DNA from: DATBHW01 sp046704085
GTDB taxonomy: Bacteria > Chloroflexota > Ktedonobacteria > Ktedonobacterales > DATBGS01
Reading direction: 5' to 3'
NCBI GenBank assembly: GCA_046704085.1
Contig: JBJKSJ010000251.1
Location: 15,510-79,509 of the forward strand
DNA: 64,000 bases
Made by a program: the position numbers and the translations under genes. The notes under the pieces were generated by a model. It saw only the letters and a program-made list of their open reading frames with translations. It ran no database searches and was not told the DNA's origin. Below are positions 18,378 through 27,091 of this stretch, in pieces; positions within the stretch are counted from its first letter, which is position 1; every line of letters starts with the position of its first letter.

Positions 18378-19364
18378 TCAGGGAACGAGGATGAGCTTGC
18401 GGCGCGCTGATGCCGCCTGACGCTCCCATGCCTCGGCAGCATGCGCGAGCGGCACGGTTTCTCGCTCTACTGTGCAGCGGCCAGCAGCAGCGTGCGAGAG
18501 GACTTCTGCGAGGGCTTGTGCTTTCTGTTCGTGCGTCAGCGCATTGTTGGTGTAGCCGAGGATAGCATGCAGCCGGCTGCGAATGATGGCCGATTCAAAG
18601 CGCGCGCTGGGGCCGGCAGCCGAACCAAGATTGACCAACCTTCCCTGTGAGGCCAGCACACGGAGAGCCGCTTCTGCCGGAATGCCACAAAGAGGGTCGA
18701 TAACAAGATTGAGAGGGCCATCGCAGGCAGCAGTGATGCGCTGGCTGATCTCGTTTGCGTCAGCGCCTGTGAGGTCAACGACAGCGTCGGCTCCCTGCGT
18801 AAGCGCCCGCACGCGAGCAGCTTCGTCCCGTGAGGCTGCGATAACTCGACGAGCGCCAAGCAACTTAGCAGCTTGCACGGCTACCTGCCCAACCGCGCCG
18901 CTCGCACCGAGGACCAGCACCTGCTCCCCATGCTGAAGACGCCCGCGCCAGGTAAGCGCCATCCACGCGGCAATCGCAGAGAGTCCGAGCGCTGCGGCCA
19001 GGTCATCCTCAATCTGGTCTGGGAGTGCGAGCGCTGCCGACTCCTTAATGACACAATACTGCGCCATGCTGCCGTCCCCAGGCTTCATGCCGGCGTCGCA
19101 CGAGAACCACACCCTCTGACCGCGCGCGAGCGTCTCCGATTCCATTATGGAGCCAATGCCCTGCACGCCGGGAATGTATGGAAGCGGTGGCGCGCCGAAG
19201 TAGGATGTGCCAGACGCGCACAGCAAATCTAACGGACTGATGGGGGCCGCTGTGACCCGTACCAAGGCTTGTCCCGGCTTGCGCTGAGGCATGGGTCTGG
19301 TACCATATTCGGGTGGAGCAGCGTGTTTGCGGATGACTGCCGCTGGCATCTCTTCGCTGGTCAT
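18378..19364 (-). CDS. Zinc-independent MDR alcohol dehydrogenase/quinone oxidoreductase
   Basis: Medium-chain dehydrogenase/reductase of 328 residues. It has an N-terminal GroES-like domain (PGQALVRVTAAPISPLDLLCASG, PYIPGVQGIG) and a Rossmann domain with VLVLGASGAVGQVAVQAAKLLGA. Catalytic-zinc ligands are not conserved, so it is nearer to quinone oxidoreductase/acryloyl reductase members than zinc ADHs. The ribosome site GGGAGGACG is good. It is encoded downstream of, and on the same strand as, the amidohydrolase (gap ~105 bases), so it may be part of the IclR-controlled set. Confidence 0.88.
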   Translation of the reverse strand: MTSEEMPAAVIRKHAAPPEYGTRPMPQRKPGQALVRVTAAPISPLDLLCASGTSYFGAPPLPYIPGVQGIGSIMESETLARGQRVWFSCDAGMKPGDGSMAQYCVIKESAALALPDQIEDDLAAALGLSAIAAWMALTWRGRLQHGEQVLVLGASGAVGQVAVQAAKLLGARRVIAASRDEAARVRALTQGADAVVDLTGADANEISQRITAACDGPLNLVIDPLCGIPAEAALRVLASQGRLVNLGSAAGPSARFESAIIRSRLHAILGYTNNALTHEQKAQALAEVLSHAAAGRCTVERETVPLAHAAEAWERQAASARRKLILVP

Positions 19365-19469
19365 AACGTCCTCCCTTCAGTAGTCAGTATCGCTGCGCGC
19401 GTCTGTCATATGGTCAGTATCAAGCGCAACTTATGAACCCTGATGCTCCTGCTTCTGCGTTGCTTTGCG

Positions 19470-20912
19470 TTATCGGCCTGTGTACTGGTACGGGTTGTCA
19501 ATCACATCAACCTTCGCCTGCTCAAGAATCATTCCCTCGGTCCAGGCTTTCTCGCCCATTTTGGAGCGAGCGTATTCAACTGTCTTCCCAACGGCTTCCT
19601 TAGCCCTGGCAAGATCAATACCGAGCAGGTGGTGATCGTATTTGACGACCTTGCCATCCACCATTACGGTATGGACGTCTCCGCGCCCAGCCTGGAAGAC
19701 CACGTGCCCGTAAGGGTGAATGATCGGGAACATCGCCGGCGAATCGTCATTCTTAATCAGGACGAGATCGGCCTTCTTACCAGGAGTGATGCTGCCGATG
19801 AGGCTGTCCATCCCCAGCGCTTGAGCGCCGCCCATCGTTGCCCAGCCCACGACCTGCTCAGCGCGCAGGTGGTTGGTCATCACGGTTTCGTTGCGCTCGT
19901 GCGCTTCCCAGTGTTCGCGGGCGCGGTCCGCGTTGAGGGTGGCGCGCATTGCAGAGAACAGGTCCGAGCTCCACCAGACGCTGGTGTCCATCGACAGGGA
20001 AACGGGGATGCCGTGCCGCCTGAGCGTCCACGTCGGCGAATAGCCCTGACCAGCACTGTCCTCGCTCTCGGTGGATATGGATGCGTAGCCGCCTGTAGCC
20101 GCGATGCGCTGATAGGAATCCCCAGAAAGCGTTGCCACATGGACGTAGATGTTTTTGGGGGTCATGAAGCCATGTTCGTGCATTAAGCGGATGCCGTTAT
20201 CGTTGGTAGCGCCCCAGACCCCGGCATGAGTGGTCACCGCCAGGTCGAAGTCGCGCGCTGCCTCGAACGCGCCCTTTTCGGGGAAGCTCGGATCGCCAAG
20301 CACATCGAACGCGATTTGCATGCGCAGCAGATCGCTCTTCCCATCAATACGCCGCTTGATGAAGTCGGCAAACTCAGGGGTTCTGCTCCACTCCCAGGGC
20401 GCGCCAAGCAGGTTGCCATACGCGAGGACGAACCGACCTGGAACCGCCTCAAGCGCGTCAACCGCCGCGTCCGCATATTCCACCGTTTGTAAGCCATGCG
20501 ACCAGTCAACGCTTGTGGTGACGCCAGCGTCTACCGCCTCAATGGCGCTGAGGAGATTCCCTGCATAGACATCTTCTGCGCGGAAATACTTGCCCCAGTT
20601 GAGGTAGTAGAACTGGAAGTAGTTCGTGAGCGTCCAATCAGCGCCGTACCCGCGCAGGGCCGTTTGCCACATATGGCGGTGCGTGTCAACCATGCCTGGC
20701 ATCAAGATGCCGTCGGACCCGTCAATCTCCACCGTGCCCTCCGGCACGACAAGCTGGTGCCCGACAGCTTCAATGCGCTTATCGACGGCGAGGACATCGC
20801 CGCGCTCGATGACCCCCAGAGTTGGGTCAATCGTCAGCACGGTGGCGTTGCGAAACACTACAGGACGGCCTGGGAGGAAGGGATTACCGTTTGCTGCTGA
20901 AACCTGGCTCAT
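19470..20912 (-). CDS. Amidohydrolase superfamily protein (TRZ/ATZ-like)
   Basis: Metal-dependent hydrolase of 480 residues from the cytosine-deaminase/TRZ-ATZ branch. The composite beta-sandwich domain begins RPVVFRNATVLTID; the barrel shows the HxH pair in GMVDTHRHMWQTALRG, a later His in VTTHAGVW, a His in VHVATLS and the metal Asp in SLSMDTSVWWSSDLF. It closes with ITPGKKADLVLI. The start at 20912 (AGGTGAGCAGA upstream) is preferred over 20966. The upstream region contains one copy of the IclR-linked composite palindrome. The substrate is probably a cyclic amide, amine or chlorinated heteroaromatic-type compound; this is inference. Confidence 0.87.
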   Translation of the reverse strand: MSQVSAANGNPFLPGRPVVFRNATVLTIDPTLGVIERGDVLAVDKRIEAVGHQLVVPEGTVEIDGSDGILMPGMVDTHRHMWQTALRGYGADWTLTNYFQFYYLNWGKYFRAEDVYAGNLLSAIEAVDAGVTTSVDWSHGLQTVEYADAAVDALEAVPGRFVLAYGNLLGAPWEWSRTPEFADFIKRRIDGKSDLLRMQIAFDVLGDPSFPEKGAFEAARDFDLAVTTHAGVWGATNDNGIRLMHEHGFMTPKNIYVHVATLSGDSYQRIAATGGYASISTESEDSAGQGYSPTWTLRRHGIPVSLSMDTSVWWSSDLFSAMRATLNADRAREHWEAHERNETVMTNHLRAEQVVGWATMGGAQALGMDSLIGSITPGKKADLVLIKNDDSPAMFPIIHPYGHVVFQAGRGDVHTVMVDGKVVKYDHHLLGIDLARAKEAVGKTVEYARSKMGEKAWTEGMILEQAKVDVIDNPYQYTGR

Positions 20913-21058
20913 TCTGCTCACCTCATTGTGTTCTGGCCGCAGAACGCGAAGCTGGCCGCGTGACATCCACGAGATACCGTTTGCCTGGCGTCTCTGCCCA
21001 CGTCCTGGTAGCCGTGTTGCAAGACCTGTTTTCAGGGGCTTAGCTAGTGGTCAACGTT

Positions 21059-21083
21059 GTCCGTATGGCGGACAGGCGTCCGC
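21059..21083 (+). promoter_or_regulatory. Composite palindromic operator, copy 1 (putative IclR box)
   Basis: GTCCG-TATGG-CGGAC-AGGC-GTCCG reads as two overlapping palindromes: GTCCG/CGGAC with a 5-base spacer at 21059-21073, and GCGGAC/GTCCGC with a 4-base spacer at 21068-21083. It sits between the leftward amidohydrolase (147 bases from its start) and the rightward iclR gene. A second copy with the same spacing occurs at 22195-22218 on the other strand. Three half-sites are reminiscent of the PcaU/PobR operators of the IclR family. Confidence 0.7.
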
Positions 21084-21306
21084 TGCAAAAATATTACCCG
21101 ATTCGCACATCTGTGTCAAGTATCGCGATGCAACTACATTGCATCACTTTGGCGACATGCCAGACGCCATCAGCAACCAGCAGGAATGTGGGTTAGCATG
21201 GACAGCGAGACATACTTTCTGCTACGATAAGCGTGAAGAAAACTACCGCCTGTCGAGCTTCCTTGCAGCGTAGGTCAGATAAATTTGGTGTGCCAGAGGA
21301 GAAAGA

Positions 21307-22143
21307 ATGCGTGGTGAAACAGGACCAGACTTCATCGAAGCGCTCGCTCGTGGCCTGGATGTCATCCGAGCGTTTGGACCCACCCGACCAACGATGAGTC
21401 TGAGCGAGGTGGCTGCTGCTACCGGGCTGGCTCGACCGACGGCCCGCAGGATGCTGCTGACGCTTGAGGAGTTGGGGTATGGGCGCAGTGGACACGGCGA
21501 GTTTGTGCTCACCCCGCGCGTGCTGGAGCTTGGCATGGCCTACATCGGAGCGACCAATCTATGGGACATCGCCCGCCCACATATGGAACAACTGGTAGGA
21601 TATACAGGTGAGTCGTCATCACTCGCGCAGCTTGATGGCTCAGACATCGTCTATGTCGCTCGCGTGGCAGTGCCGAAGATCATCACTATCGCGGTAACCA
21701 TTGGGACACGTTTTCCGGCCCTTCAGACCTCGCTTGGGAAAGTCTTGCTTGCCGCGCTGTCGCCAGATGAGCTAGAACGGACGCTCGTTGAGCCAAGCCG
21801 CTCTGGCATTACACCGCTCTGGAAGCCGGATAAGGAGGAGCGTGACCAAGTACTCTGCGAGGTGCGCGAAAAGAGCTGGTCGCTTACTGATGAACACCTG
21901 GCCCCCGGCATTCGCTCCATCGCTGCGCCCGTGCGCGACGGCACGAATCAGGTGGTTGCCGCGCTCAATGTCTCTGTTCATGCAGCCGAGACCAGCATCG
22001 AAATTCTTACTCAGAAGTATCTGCCAGTGCTGTTGCAGACTGCTGCTGCCATCAGCGCCGATTGGGGGCAGTGGCAAAGCCGTCCAGAGATAACGCTTGA
22101 CAGCAGGCCATCGAGCATCATTACGCAAAGATCGCCTGCTTGA
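21307..22143 (+). CDS. IclR family transcriptional regulator
   Basis: A 278-residue regulator with an N-terminal winged helix (FIEALARGLDVIRAFGPTRPTMSLSEVAAATGLARPTARRM, in parts, residues ~9-50) and a C-terminal GAF-like effector domain containing GTRFPALQTSLGKVLLA and the typical SLTDEHLAPGIRSIAAPVRDG. It most resembles the PcaR/PobR/CatR-type aromatic regulators. AGGAGAAAGA precedes the ATG. It is divergent from the amidohydrolase and directly upstream of the CoA-transferase operon. Two composite palindromes flank the gene, the likely operators for self- and pathway control. Confidence 0.93.
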   Translation: MRGETGPDFIEALARGLDVIRAFGPTRPTMSLSEVAAATGLARPTARRMLLTLEELGYGRSGHGEFVLTPRVLELGMAYIGATNLWDIARPHMEQLVGYTGESSSLAQLDGSDIVYVARVAVPKIITIAVTIGTRFPALQTSLGKVLLAALSPDELERTLVEPSRSGITPLWKPDKEERDQVLCEVREKSWSLTDEHLAPGIRSIAAPVRDGTNQVVAALNVSVHAAETSIEILTQKYLPVLLQTAAAISADWGQWQSRPEITLDSRPSSIITQRSPA

Positions 22144-22194
22144 TAACCTTGCGTCTCTTGACATCCTCTCTGATGTTATCTATACTTGATTTCA

Positions 22195-22218
22195 CGGACA
22201 GGTGTCCGTTGTGCGGAC
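22195..22218 (-). promoter_or_regulatory. Composite palindromic operator, copy 2 (putative IclR box)
   Basis: On the minus strand this reads GTCCG-CACAA-CGGAC-ACCT-GTCCG, the same half-sites and spacers (5 and 4) as copy 1. On the plus strand the parts are ACGGAC-AGGT-GTCCGT at 22194-22209 and GTCCG-TTGTG-CGGAC at 22204-22218. It lies 52 bases after the iclR stop and 97 bases before the CoA-transferase start, where a promoter for that operon should be. Orientation relative to the catabolic gene it precedes is the same as for copy 1. Confidence 0.7.
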
Positions 22219-22314
22219 AAACCTCACGACGCGCTGGCGATTGGCTACCACGCGCCATGCACAATTGCCATTCGTGCCAACCGCTCACCAGGATTTACCG
22301 GAGGCGTGAACCTC

Positions 22315-23547
22315 ATGCCGGAGCAGGATAACGCGCAGCAGAACCAGAGTGCCGACATTCGGCCAGCCCCGCTTGATGGTCTGCTGATTGCCGACTTCTC
22401 GCGGGTACTTGCCGGTCCGTACTGCACCATGCTGCTGAGTGACCTTGGTGCAACGGTGATTAAAGTCGAAAGCCCCGCTGGGGACGAGACTCGAACCTGG
22501 TTGCCACCAGACCGCAATGGGGTAGCGACCTATTACCTGGCTATCAACCGCAACAAGCGCTCCATTGTCCTCGATTTCCAAAACCCCACCGACCAGCAAC
22601 TGGCGCAGGAACTTGCGGCCAGGGCCGACATCCTTATTGAAAACTTCAAGCCCGGCGGACTTAAGCGCTTTGGCCTGGACTATGATACCGTCCGGCAGCG
22701 GAACGCCGGGATCATCTACGCATCCATCAGTGGTTTCGGGACGGCGCAGGGGGCATCGCTCCCCGGTTATGACCTCATCGTGCAGGCGGTGTCTGGATTG
22801 ATGAGTATGACGGGTGCGCCTGATGGCCCGGCCTATCGCTCCGGCATCGCGGTCTTTGATGTGATGGCCGGGCTGCACTCAGCCATCGGCATTCTGGCTG
22901 CCCTCAACCACCGCAGCCGTACCGGTGAAGGCCAGCATATCGAAGTGAGTTTGCTCGCTTCGGCGCTTTCGGGACTGGTCAACCATACGATGGCTTATGT
23001 GGCTGGCGGCGTTGTTCCGCACCGCATGGGCAACGCGCACCCAAGCCTCTTCCCCTACGAGCCGCTGCCTACAGGGGACCAGGAGTTGGTGATCGCTGTT
23101 GGCAACAATGGGCAGTTCATCAAGCTGTGTGAAACCCTCGACTGTTCTGAACTGGCGCAAGACCCGCGATTTGCCAACACCGAGGACCGCACCCACAACC
23201 GCGAAGCGCTGCGCCCGCTGCTGGTTGAGCGGCTGCGCGCCAGAACGGCAAGCGAATGGTTCCATCTGTTAAACGCCGCTGGCGTGCCATGTGGCCCGAT
23301 CAACAACATTGGAGAGGGCGTCAGGCTTGCCCAGGAACTGGGGCTGAACCCCATCGTCGAGGTTGGCTCCGGTGATGACGCGGTGCCCATGATTCGACAT
23401 CCGATCTCATTCTCGCTGACGCCTCCGCGCCACACACTGCCGCCGCCAGCACTTGGGCAGGACAGCGAGCAGATTCGCGCCTGGCTCAGCCAGCCAGCAC
23501 GCGGCAACCCGGGGGAACTCAAACCGGCCAGCGCATCCGCAGAATAA
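22315..23547 (+). CDS. CaiB/BaiF family CoA-transferase
   Basis: Class III CoA-transferase (410 residues) that moves CoA between carboxylic acids. Family hallmarks are DFSRVLAGPYCTMLLSDLGA, KVESPAGDETR with the likely catalytic Asp in the GDETR region, NRNKRSIVLDF and IYASISGFG. I start at 22315, where ACCGGAGG lies upstream; the frame is open to 22186, but that would read through the operator. First gene of an apparent operon with the citryl-CoA-lyase-like, LigB- and LigA-like genes. It probably activates the cleaved carboxylate product for the next enzyme. Confidence 0.92.
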   Translation: MPEQDNAQQNQSADIRPAPLDGLLIADFSRVLAGPYCTMLLSDLGATVIKVESPAGDETRTWLPPDRNGVATYYLAINRNKRSIVLDFQNPTDQQLAQELAARADILIENFKPGGLKRFGLDYDTVRQRNAGIIYASISGFGTAQGASLPGYDLIVQAVSGLMSMTGAPDGPAYRSGIAVFDVMAGLHSAIGILAALNHRSRTGEGQHIEVSLLASALSGLVNHTMAYVAGGVVPHRMGNAHPSLFPYEPLPTGDQELVIAVGNNGQFIKLCETLDCSELAQDPRFANTEDRTHNREALRPLLVERLRARTASEWFHLLNAAGVPCGPINNIGEGVRLAQELGLNPIVEVGSGDDAVPMIRHPISFSLTPPRHTLPPPALGQDSEQIRAWLSQPARGNPGELKPASASAE

Positions 23548-23597
23548 ACTGCCACAACTGGCTTACGATATATCCATCACCAGGAAGGAGTGGGGCT

Positions 23598-24428
23598 ATG
23601 GGAGCCGCTGAGCAAGGGGGACAGGCGAAATATCCCACTGGGATTGGAACGTCTGATGTCAACAGTATTCACCTGCTTGGTCATGATCTCGCGGGCGAGT
23701 TGATTGGCAACATCAGCTTTGGCGAACTGGCGCTCTGGCTCGCCACGCAGCAGCGACCTACCCCGCAGCAGGTGCGCGTCTTCGAGGCGGTGCTTGTCTC
23801 GCTGGCCGATCACGGCTTTACGCCCACTGCCATTGCGGCCCGTCTGACTCTGTACAGCGCTCCAGATGCGCTCCAGGGCGCGATAGCAGCGGGTCTCCTG
23901 GGTGGCGGCTCGCGGTTCCTCGGCGTCACAGAAGATACAGGACGATTCCTTGCTCGCGTGCTGGCAACCGTCAAAGGCAACCTTCCAACAACCGATGAGC
24001 AGTGGGACGCTCTGGCTCGCAAAGCAGTTTCTGAGCAGCGTGCCGCTGGTCGCTTTGTCCCAGGCTTGGGCCACCCGGTCCATAAAAATGGCGACCCTCG
24101 TACCCCTGTCATCATAGCCATTGCCGCGCAGGAGGGCCTGCGCGGGCCGCATCTGCGCCTGTTCGAGGCCATTGGTCGCGTGCATGCCGAGATACTTGGC
24201 CGCAAACTTCCGCTCAATGGCGCTGGCGTGGGTGGCGCGGCGCTCGCCGACATCGGCTTGCCGCCTGAACTGCTGCGCGGCGTGGCCTTGCTTGCTCGCG
24301 CAGCGGGGCTGCTTGGGCACATTGCCGAAGAAATGCGTAACCCCATCGCGCCCGCTATTTATGCTTCGGTTGACCGGAACGCTGTCTATCAGCCAGGGAG
24401 CAGCGCCGACGACACAGAACAGCGCTAG
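23598..24428 (+). CDS. Citryl-CoA lyase / citrate synthase-like protein
   Basis: A 276-residue member of the citrate-synthase fold, shorter than true citrate synthases (~370-430) and matching stand-alone citryl-CoA lyases. Motifs: GLGHPVHKNGDPRT with a catalytic His, LPLNGAGVGGAALADIGLP, and LGHIAEEMRNPI near the C-terminus. GAAGGAG precedes the ATG. It follows the CoA-transferase by 50 bases; a CoA-transferase plus a citryl-CoA-type lyase would form and split an acyl-CoA tertiary alcohol, releasing acetyl-CoA. The actual substrate in this context is not known. Confidence 0.87.
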   Translation: MGAAEQGGQAKYPTGIGTSDVNSIHLLGHDLAGELIGNISFGELALWLATQQRPTPQQVRVFEAVLVSLADHGFTPTAIAARLTLYSAPDALQGAIAAGLLGGGSRFLGVTEDTGRFLARVLATVKGNLPTTDEQWDALARKAVSEQRAAGRFVPGLGHPVHKNGDPRTPVIIAIAAQEGLRGPHLRLFEAIGRVHAEILGRKLPLNGAGVGGAALADIGLPPELLRGVALLARAAGLLGHIAEEMRNPIAPAIYASVDRNAVYQPGSSADDTEQR

Positions 24429-24481
24429 CCCAACTCGCCTGGACCTGCCACGCGCGCAGGTCGCACCCAAAGGAGGAAGTT

Positions 24482-25342
24482 ATGGCAAAAATCGTCGCTG
24501 TCCTCGCCACCACGCACCATCCATTCTTCTACCGCGCCAGCACCTCGCCGCCTGAGAGCCGGCCCGACTTTGCGGATGAGTGGGTGCGCAAGGTGCTGGC
24601 CTACCGCGAGACGCTGACCCGCGCCAAACCGGACGTCCTGGTGATGGTTGGTTCTGACCACTTCCACCAGTTGTTCTACGATAACATGCCGCAGTTCCTC
24701 ATCGGAAAGGCCCCTTTCTACGAGGGGAACTACTACAATGAGGAGCGCGAGTTTGGACTGCCCCGCATGTTCCTCAAGGGGCACGAAGAACTCTCGGCGT
24801 ATCTGCTGCGCGCCGGGCTAGATGCCGGTTTCGATCTCGCCTTCAGCAATGAACTGCGAGTAGATCACAGCATTACTTGCCCCATTATTACGACCCGCCC
24901 GCAAGCGGACCTGCCCATCGTGCCTATCTACACGAATATCTTTGCGCCGCCTCTGCCGCAGCCCTGGCGATACGTCCAGTTGGGCCGCACCCTGCGCAAG
25001 TTGCTCGAAGACTGGCCGAGCGATCAGCGTGTCGCTGTCATTGGTACGGGCCACCTGTCTCTCGAACTAGGCGGGCCGCGTCAGTTTGGCCCGCATGGGC
25101 CTGACCCGGACTTTGACCGCAAAGCCGTCGAATGGATTGCCAATGGCGACATCGAGGGCGCGTTACGCGACGTCTCGCTTGACAGCCTCTGGGAGCCGGG
25201 CAATGCCACGCATGGCTTCCTCGACTTCATGCTGATGATGGGCGTCGCCGGAGAAGTGAAGGCCGATTACGCTGATACCCTCGATTTGTTTCACACGATG
25301 GAAGCCTACTTTACCTGGTATCCGAATGGGGTGGAAGCATGA
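24482..25342 (+). CDS. LigB-type extradiol ring-cleavage dioxygenase, catalytic subunit
   Basis: Class III extradiol dioxygenase catalytic (beta) subunit of 286 residues. Expected iron ligands are present by position: His12 in TTHHPFF, His60 in GSDHFHQ and Glu238 in WEPGNATHG; His191 in GTGHLSLELGG matches the catalytic acid/base of protocatechuate 4,5-dioxygenase. A consensus AAAGGAGG lies before the ATG. The gene overlaps the LigA-like gene by four bases (ATGA), so the two subunits are coupled. Substrate should be a catechol, protocatechuate, gallate or a hydroxylated heteroaromatic. Confidence 0.92.
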   Translation: MAKIVAVLATTHHPFFYRASTSPPESRPDFADEWVRKVLAYRETLTRAKPDVLVMVGSDHFHQLFYDNMPQFLIGKAPFYEGNYYNEEREFGLPRMFLKGHEELSAYLLRAGLDAGFDLAFSNELRVDHSITCPIITTRPQADLPIVPIYTNIFAPPLPQPWRYVQLGRTLRKLLEDWPSDQRVAVIGTGHLSLELGGPRQFGPHGPDPDFDRKAVEWIANGDIEGALRDVSLDSLWEPGNATHGFLDFMLMMGVAGEVKADYADTLDLFHTMEAYFTWYPNGVEA

Positions 25343-25701
25343 GCAAATATCTTCTTAATAAGTTTCTCTTCACTATTGACCGTGACCCCGAACTGGTTGA
25401 GCGCTACCGCGTAGACCCACGTGGAACCGTTACCTGGTGGGAAAATGAGCGGGCTAACATCATCTTGAACCTGCCGGAAGCTGAATGCTGCACCTGGCAG
25501 AAGTTCACCGACGAAGAGCGCGAGGCGCTGGCAACACATAACTATGTCAAGCTCTTTGAGCTTGGCGCGCATAATTTCCTGACGCTCACGCTCTTTATTG
25601 CCCTGTTCGAGCGAGATTATGAGGAACCGCTGGCTTTTCAGCGCGAATATGGGCGCAATCTTCAGCACTGGAAAGTGCCCTACCCGGACATCATCACATA
25701 A
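25339..25701 (+). CDS. LigA-type small subunit of extradiol dioxygenase
   Basis: A 120-residue all-helical alpha subunit of the LigA family, which caps the active site of LigB-type dioxygenases. Characteristic features are LLNKFLFTIDRDPELVERY near the start and the FTDEEREALATHNYVKLFELGAHNF block in the middle, read in parts. The ATGA overlap with the LigB-like gene supports a two-subunit enzyme. Its length matches LigA of protocatechuate 4,5-dioxygenase. Confidence 0.9.
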   Translation: MSKYLLNKFLFTIDRDPELVERYRVDPRGTVTWWENERANIILNLPEAECCTWQKFTDEEREALATHNYVKLFELGAHNFLTLTLFIALFERDYEEPLAFQREYGRNLQHWKVPYPDIIT

Positions 25702-25765
25702 CGAAGGTCGGGAACCAAGACATCTGGAAGGCTGTGTGGCAACGCTGTGATAAAGGGGAAATACT

Positions 25766-26791
25766 GTGATTGATAGACTGTTGACGACGGTTATAGGAAG
25801 CTATCCGCAACCCGAATGGCTGGTGGACCGTAAGAACTTGCAGAGTCGGCTGCCGCCGCGTATCCGGGCAAAGGAAATCTGGCGCATCCCAGAGCCGCTG
25901 CTCCAACAGGCCCAGGACGATGCGACCCTGCTCGCCATTCGTGACATGGAGCGCGCCGGCGTCGATATTATCTCTGACGGGGAGATACGCCGGGAGAGTT
26001 ATTCCAACCGCTTTGCCACGGCATTAAATGGGATGGACCTCGATAACCCTGGGGTGGCTATCGACCGCACCGGCCACTCCAACCCTGTGCCGCATGTCGT
26101 CGGCCCGATCCGTCGCTTGCATCCAGTGGAGGCGGGCGACGTGGAGTTTCTGCGCCACAACACCGACCGCCGCATTAAAATCACAGTGCCAGGCCCGTTC
26201 ACCGTCTCCCAGCAGGCACAGGATGACTATTACCACGATGAAAAAGCATTGGCAATGGATATTGCTGCCGCCGTGAACGAGGAGATCAAAAGCTTGCAGG
26301 CTGCCGGAGCCGATGTGGTACAGATCGATGAACCCTATCTGCAAGCGAGGGCGGAAAAAGCGAAGGCATATGGGGTAGAGGTGATCAATCGGTCGCTGGA
26401 AGGGATTGAAGGCACAACGGCGCTGCACCTCTGCTTTGGCTACGCGGCCATTGTGCATAATCGGCCTGGGCAGTATTCGTTCCTCACGGAACTGCGTGAT
26501 TGCGTAGTGAAGCAGATTGCGATAGAGGCGGCGCAGCCACGCCTTGATCTGTCCATCCTGCGTCAATTAGCCAATAAAACCATTATTCTCGGTGTCTTGA
26601 ATCTAGGCGATATGGAGGTGGAGACACCAGAGATTGTGGCCGGCAGAATACGCGCAGCCCTGGAATATGTCGAGCCGGAGCGGCTGATCCTGGCCCCAGA
26701 CTGTGGCATGAAATACCTGCCGCGAGATGTCGCTTTTGGCAAGCTGTGCGCTTTGGTCAAAGGAGCCAGAATGATTCGACAAGAATTATAA
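25766..26791 (+). CDS. MetE C-terminal domain-like (cobalamin-independent methyltransferase family)
   Basis: A 341-residue barrel related to the catalytic half of cobalamin-independent methionine synthase, lacking the N-terminal half. It opens TTVIGSYPQPEWL, carries zinc-site motifs LHLCFG (His and Cys) and APDCGMKYLPR (Cys), and the substrate block QIDEPYL. It starts with GTG at 25766 behind AAAGGGG. It follows the dioxygenase genes by 64 bases on the same strand, so it may take part in the same pathway, for example methyl-group removal from a methoxylated or methylated substrate, or one-carbon recycling. This is inference. Confidence 0.85.
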   Translation: MIDRLLTTVIGSYPQPEWLVDRKNLQSRLPPRIRAKEIWRIPEPLLQQAQDDATLLAIRDMERAGVDIISDGEIRRESYSNRFATALNGMDLDNPGVAIDRTGHSNPVPHVVGPIRRLHPVEAGDVEFLRHNTDRRIKITVPGPFTVSQQAQDDYYHDEKALAMDIAAAVNEEIKSLQAAGADVVQIDEPYLQARAEKAKAYGVEVINRSLEGIEGTTALHLCFGYAAIVHNRPGQYSFLTELRDCVVKQIAIEAAQPRLDLSILRQLANKTIILGVLNLGDMEVETPEIVAGRIRAALEYVEPERLILAPDCGMKYLPRDVAFGKLCALVKGARMIRQEL

Positions 26792-26924
26792 TGCTGTTTC
26801 ACGGTGAGGATGCAGCAGAGGTGCCACACGCTCCTTATCATGGCCTGCTTGACTGGCGGCTAGCATTAAGATATGGCGATGACCACCCTGAATGGATCAC
26901 CGCTCAAGCAGAAATTTTGAGATA

Positions 26925-27060
26925 ATTTCTTAGAGGGTTCTCAACTCAACTGGGCACATCTCGAACGAACGGACCTTTATAGGGCACACTTGAGCGGGCA
27001 GATTTTGGATTTGCTCACGTCGAAAGTGCCAATTTCTATGCTGCGTGTTTAGATGGCGCT
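26925..27060 (+). pseudogene. Pentapeptide-repeat protein remnant
   Basis: A short stretch reads, with frameshifts, as pentapeptide-repeat sequence: FLEGSQLNWAHLERTDLYRAHLSG in one frame and DFGFAHVESANFYAACLDGANLSY in another. The A(N/D)LXX spacing is clear, but there is no start and no continuous frame. It ends abruptly where a luciferase-family remnant begins near 27080. Confidence 0.6.
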
Positions 27061-27091
27061 AACCTGAGTTACATCTTTTTGATGAAGGTAC

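Noticed and set aside
19443..20186. 247-codon plus frame opposite the amidohydrolase
   Set aside because: Antisense shadow of a gene with intact metal-binding motifs.
22186..22314. Longer start for the CoA-transferase
   Set aside because: The extra 43 codons run across the operator palindrome, and the ATG at 22315 has a strong GGAGG site at the family start.
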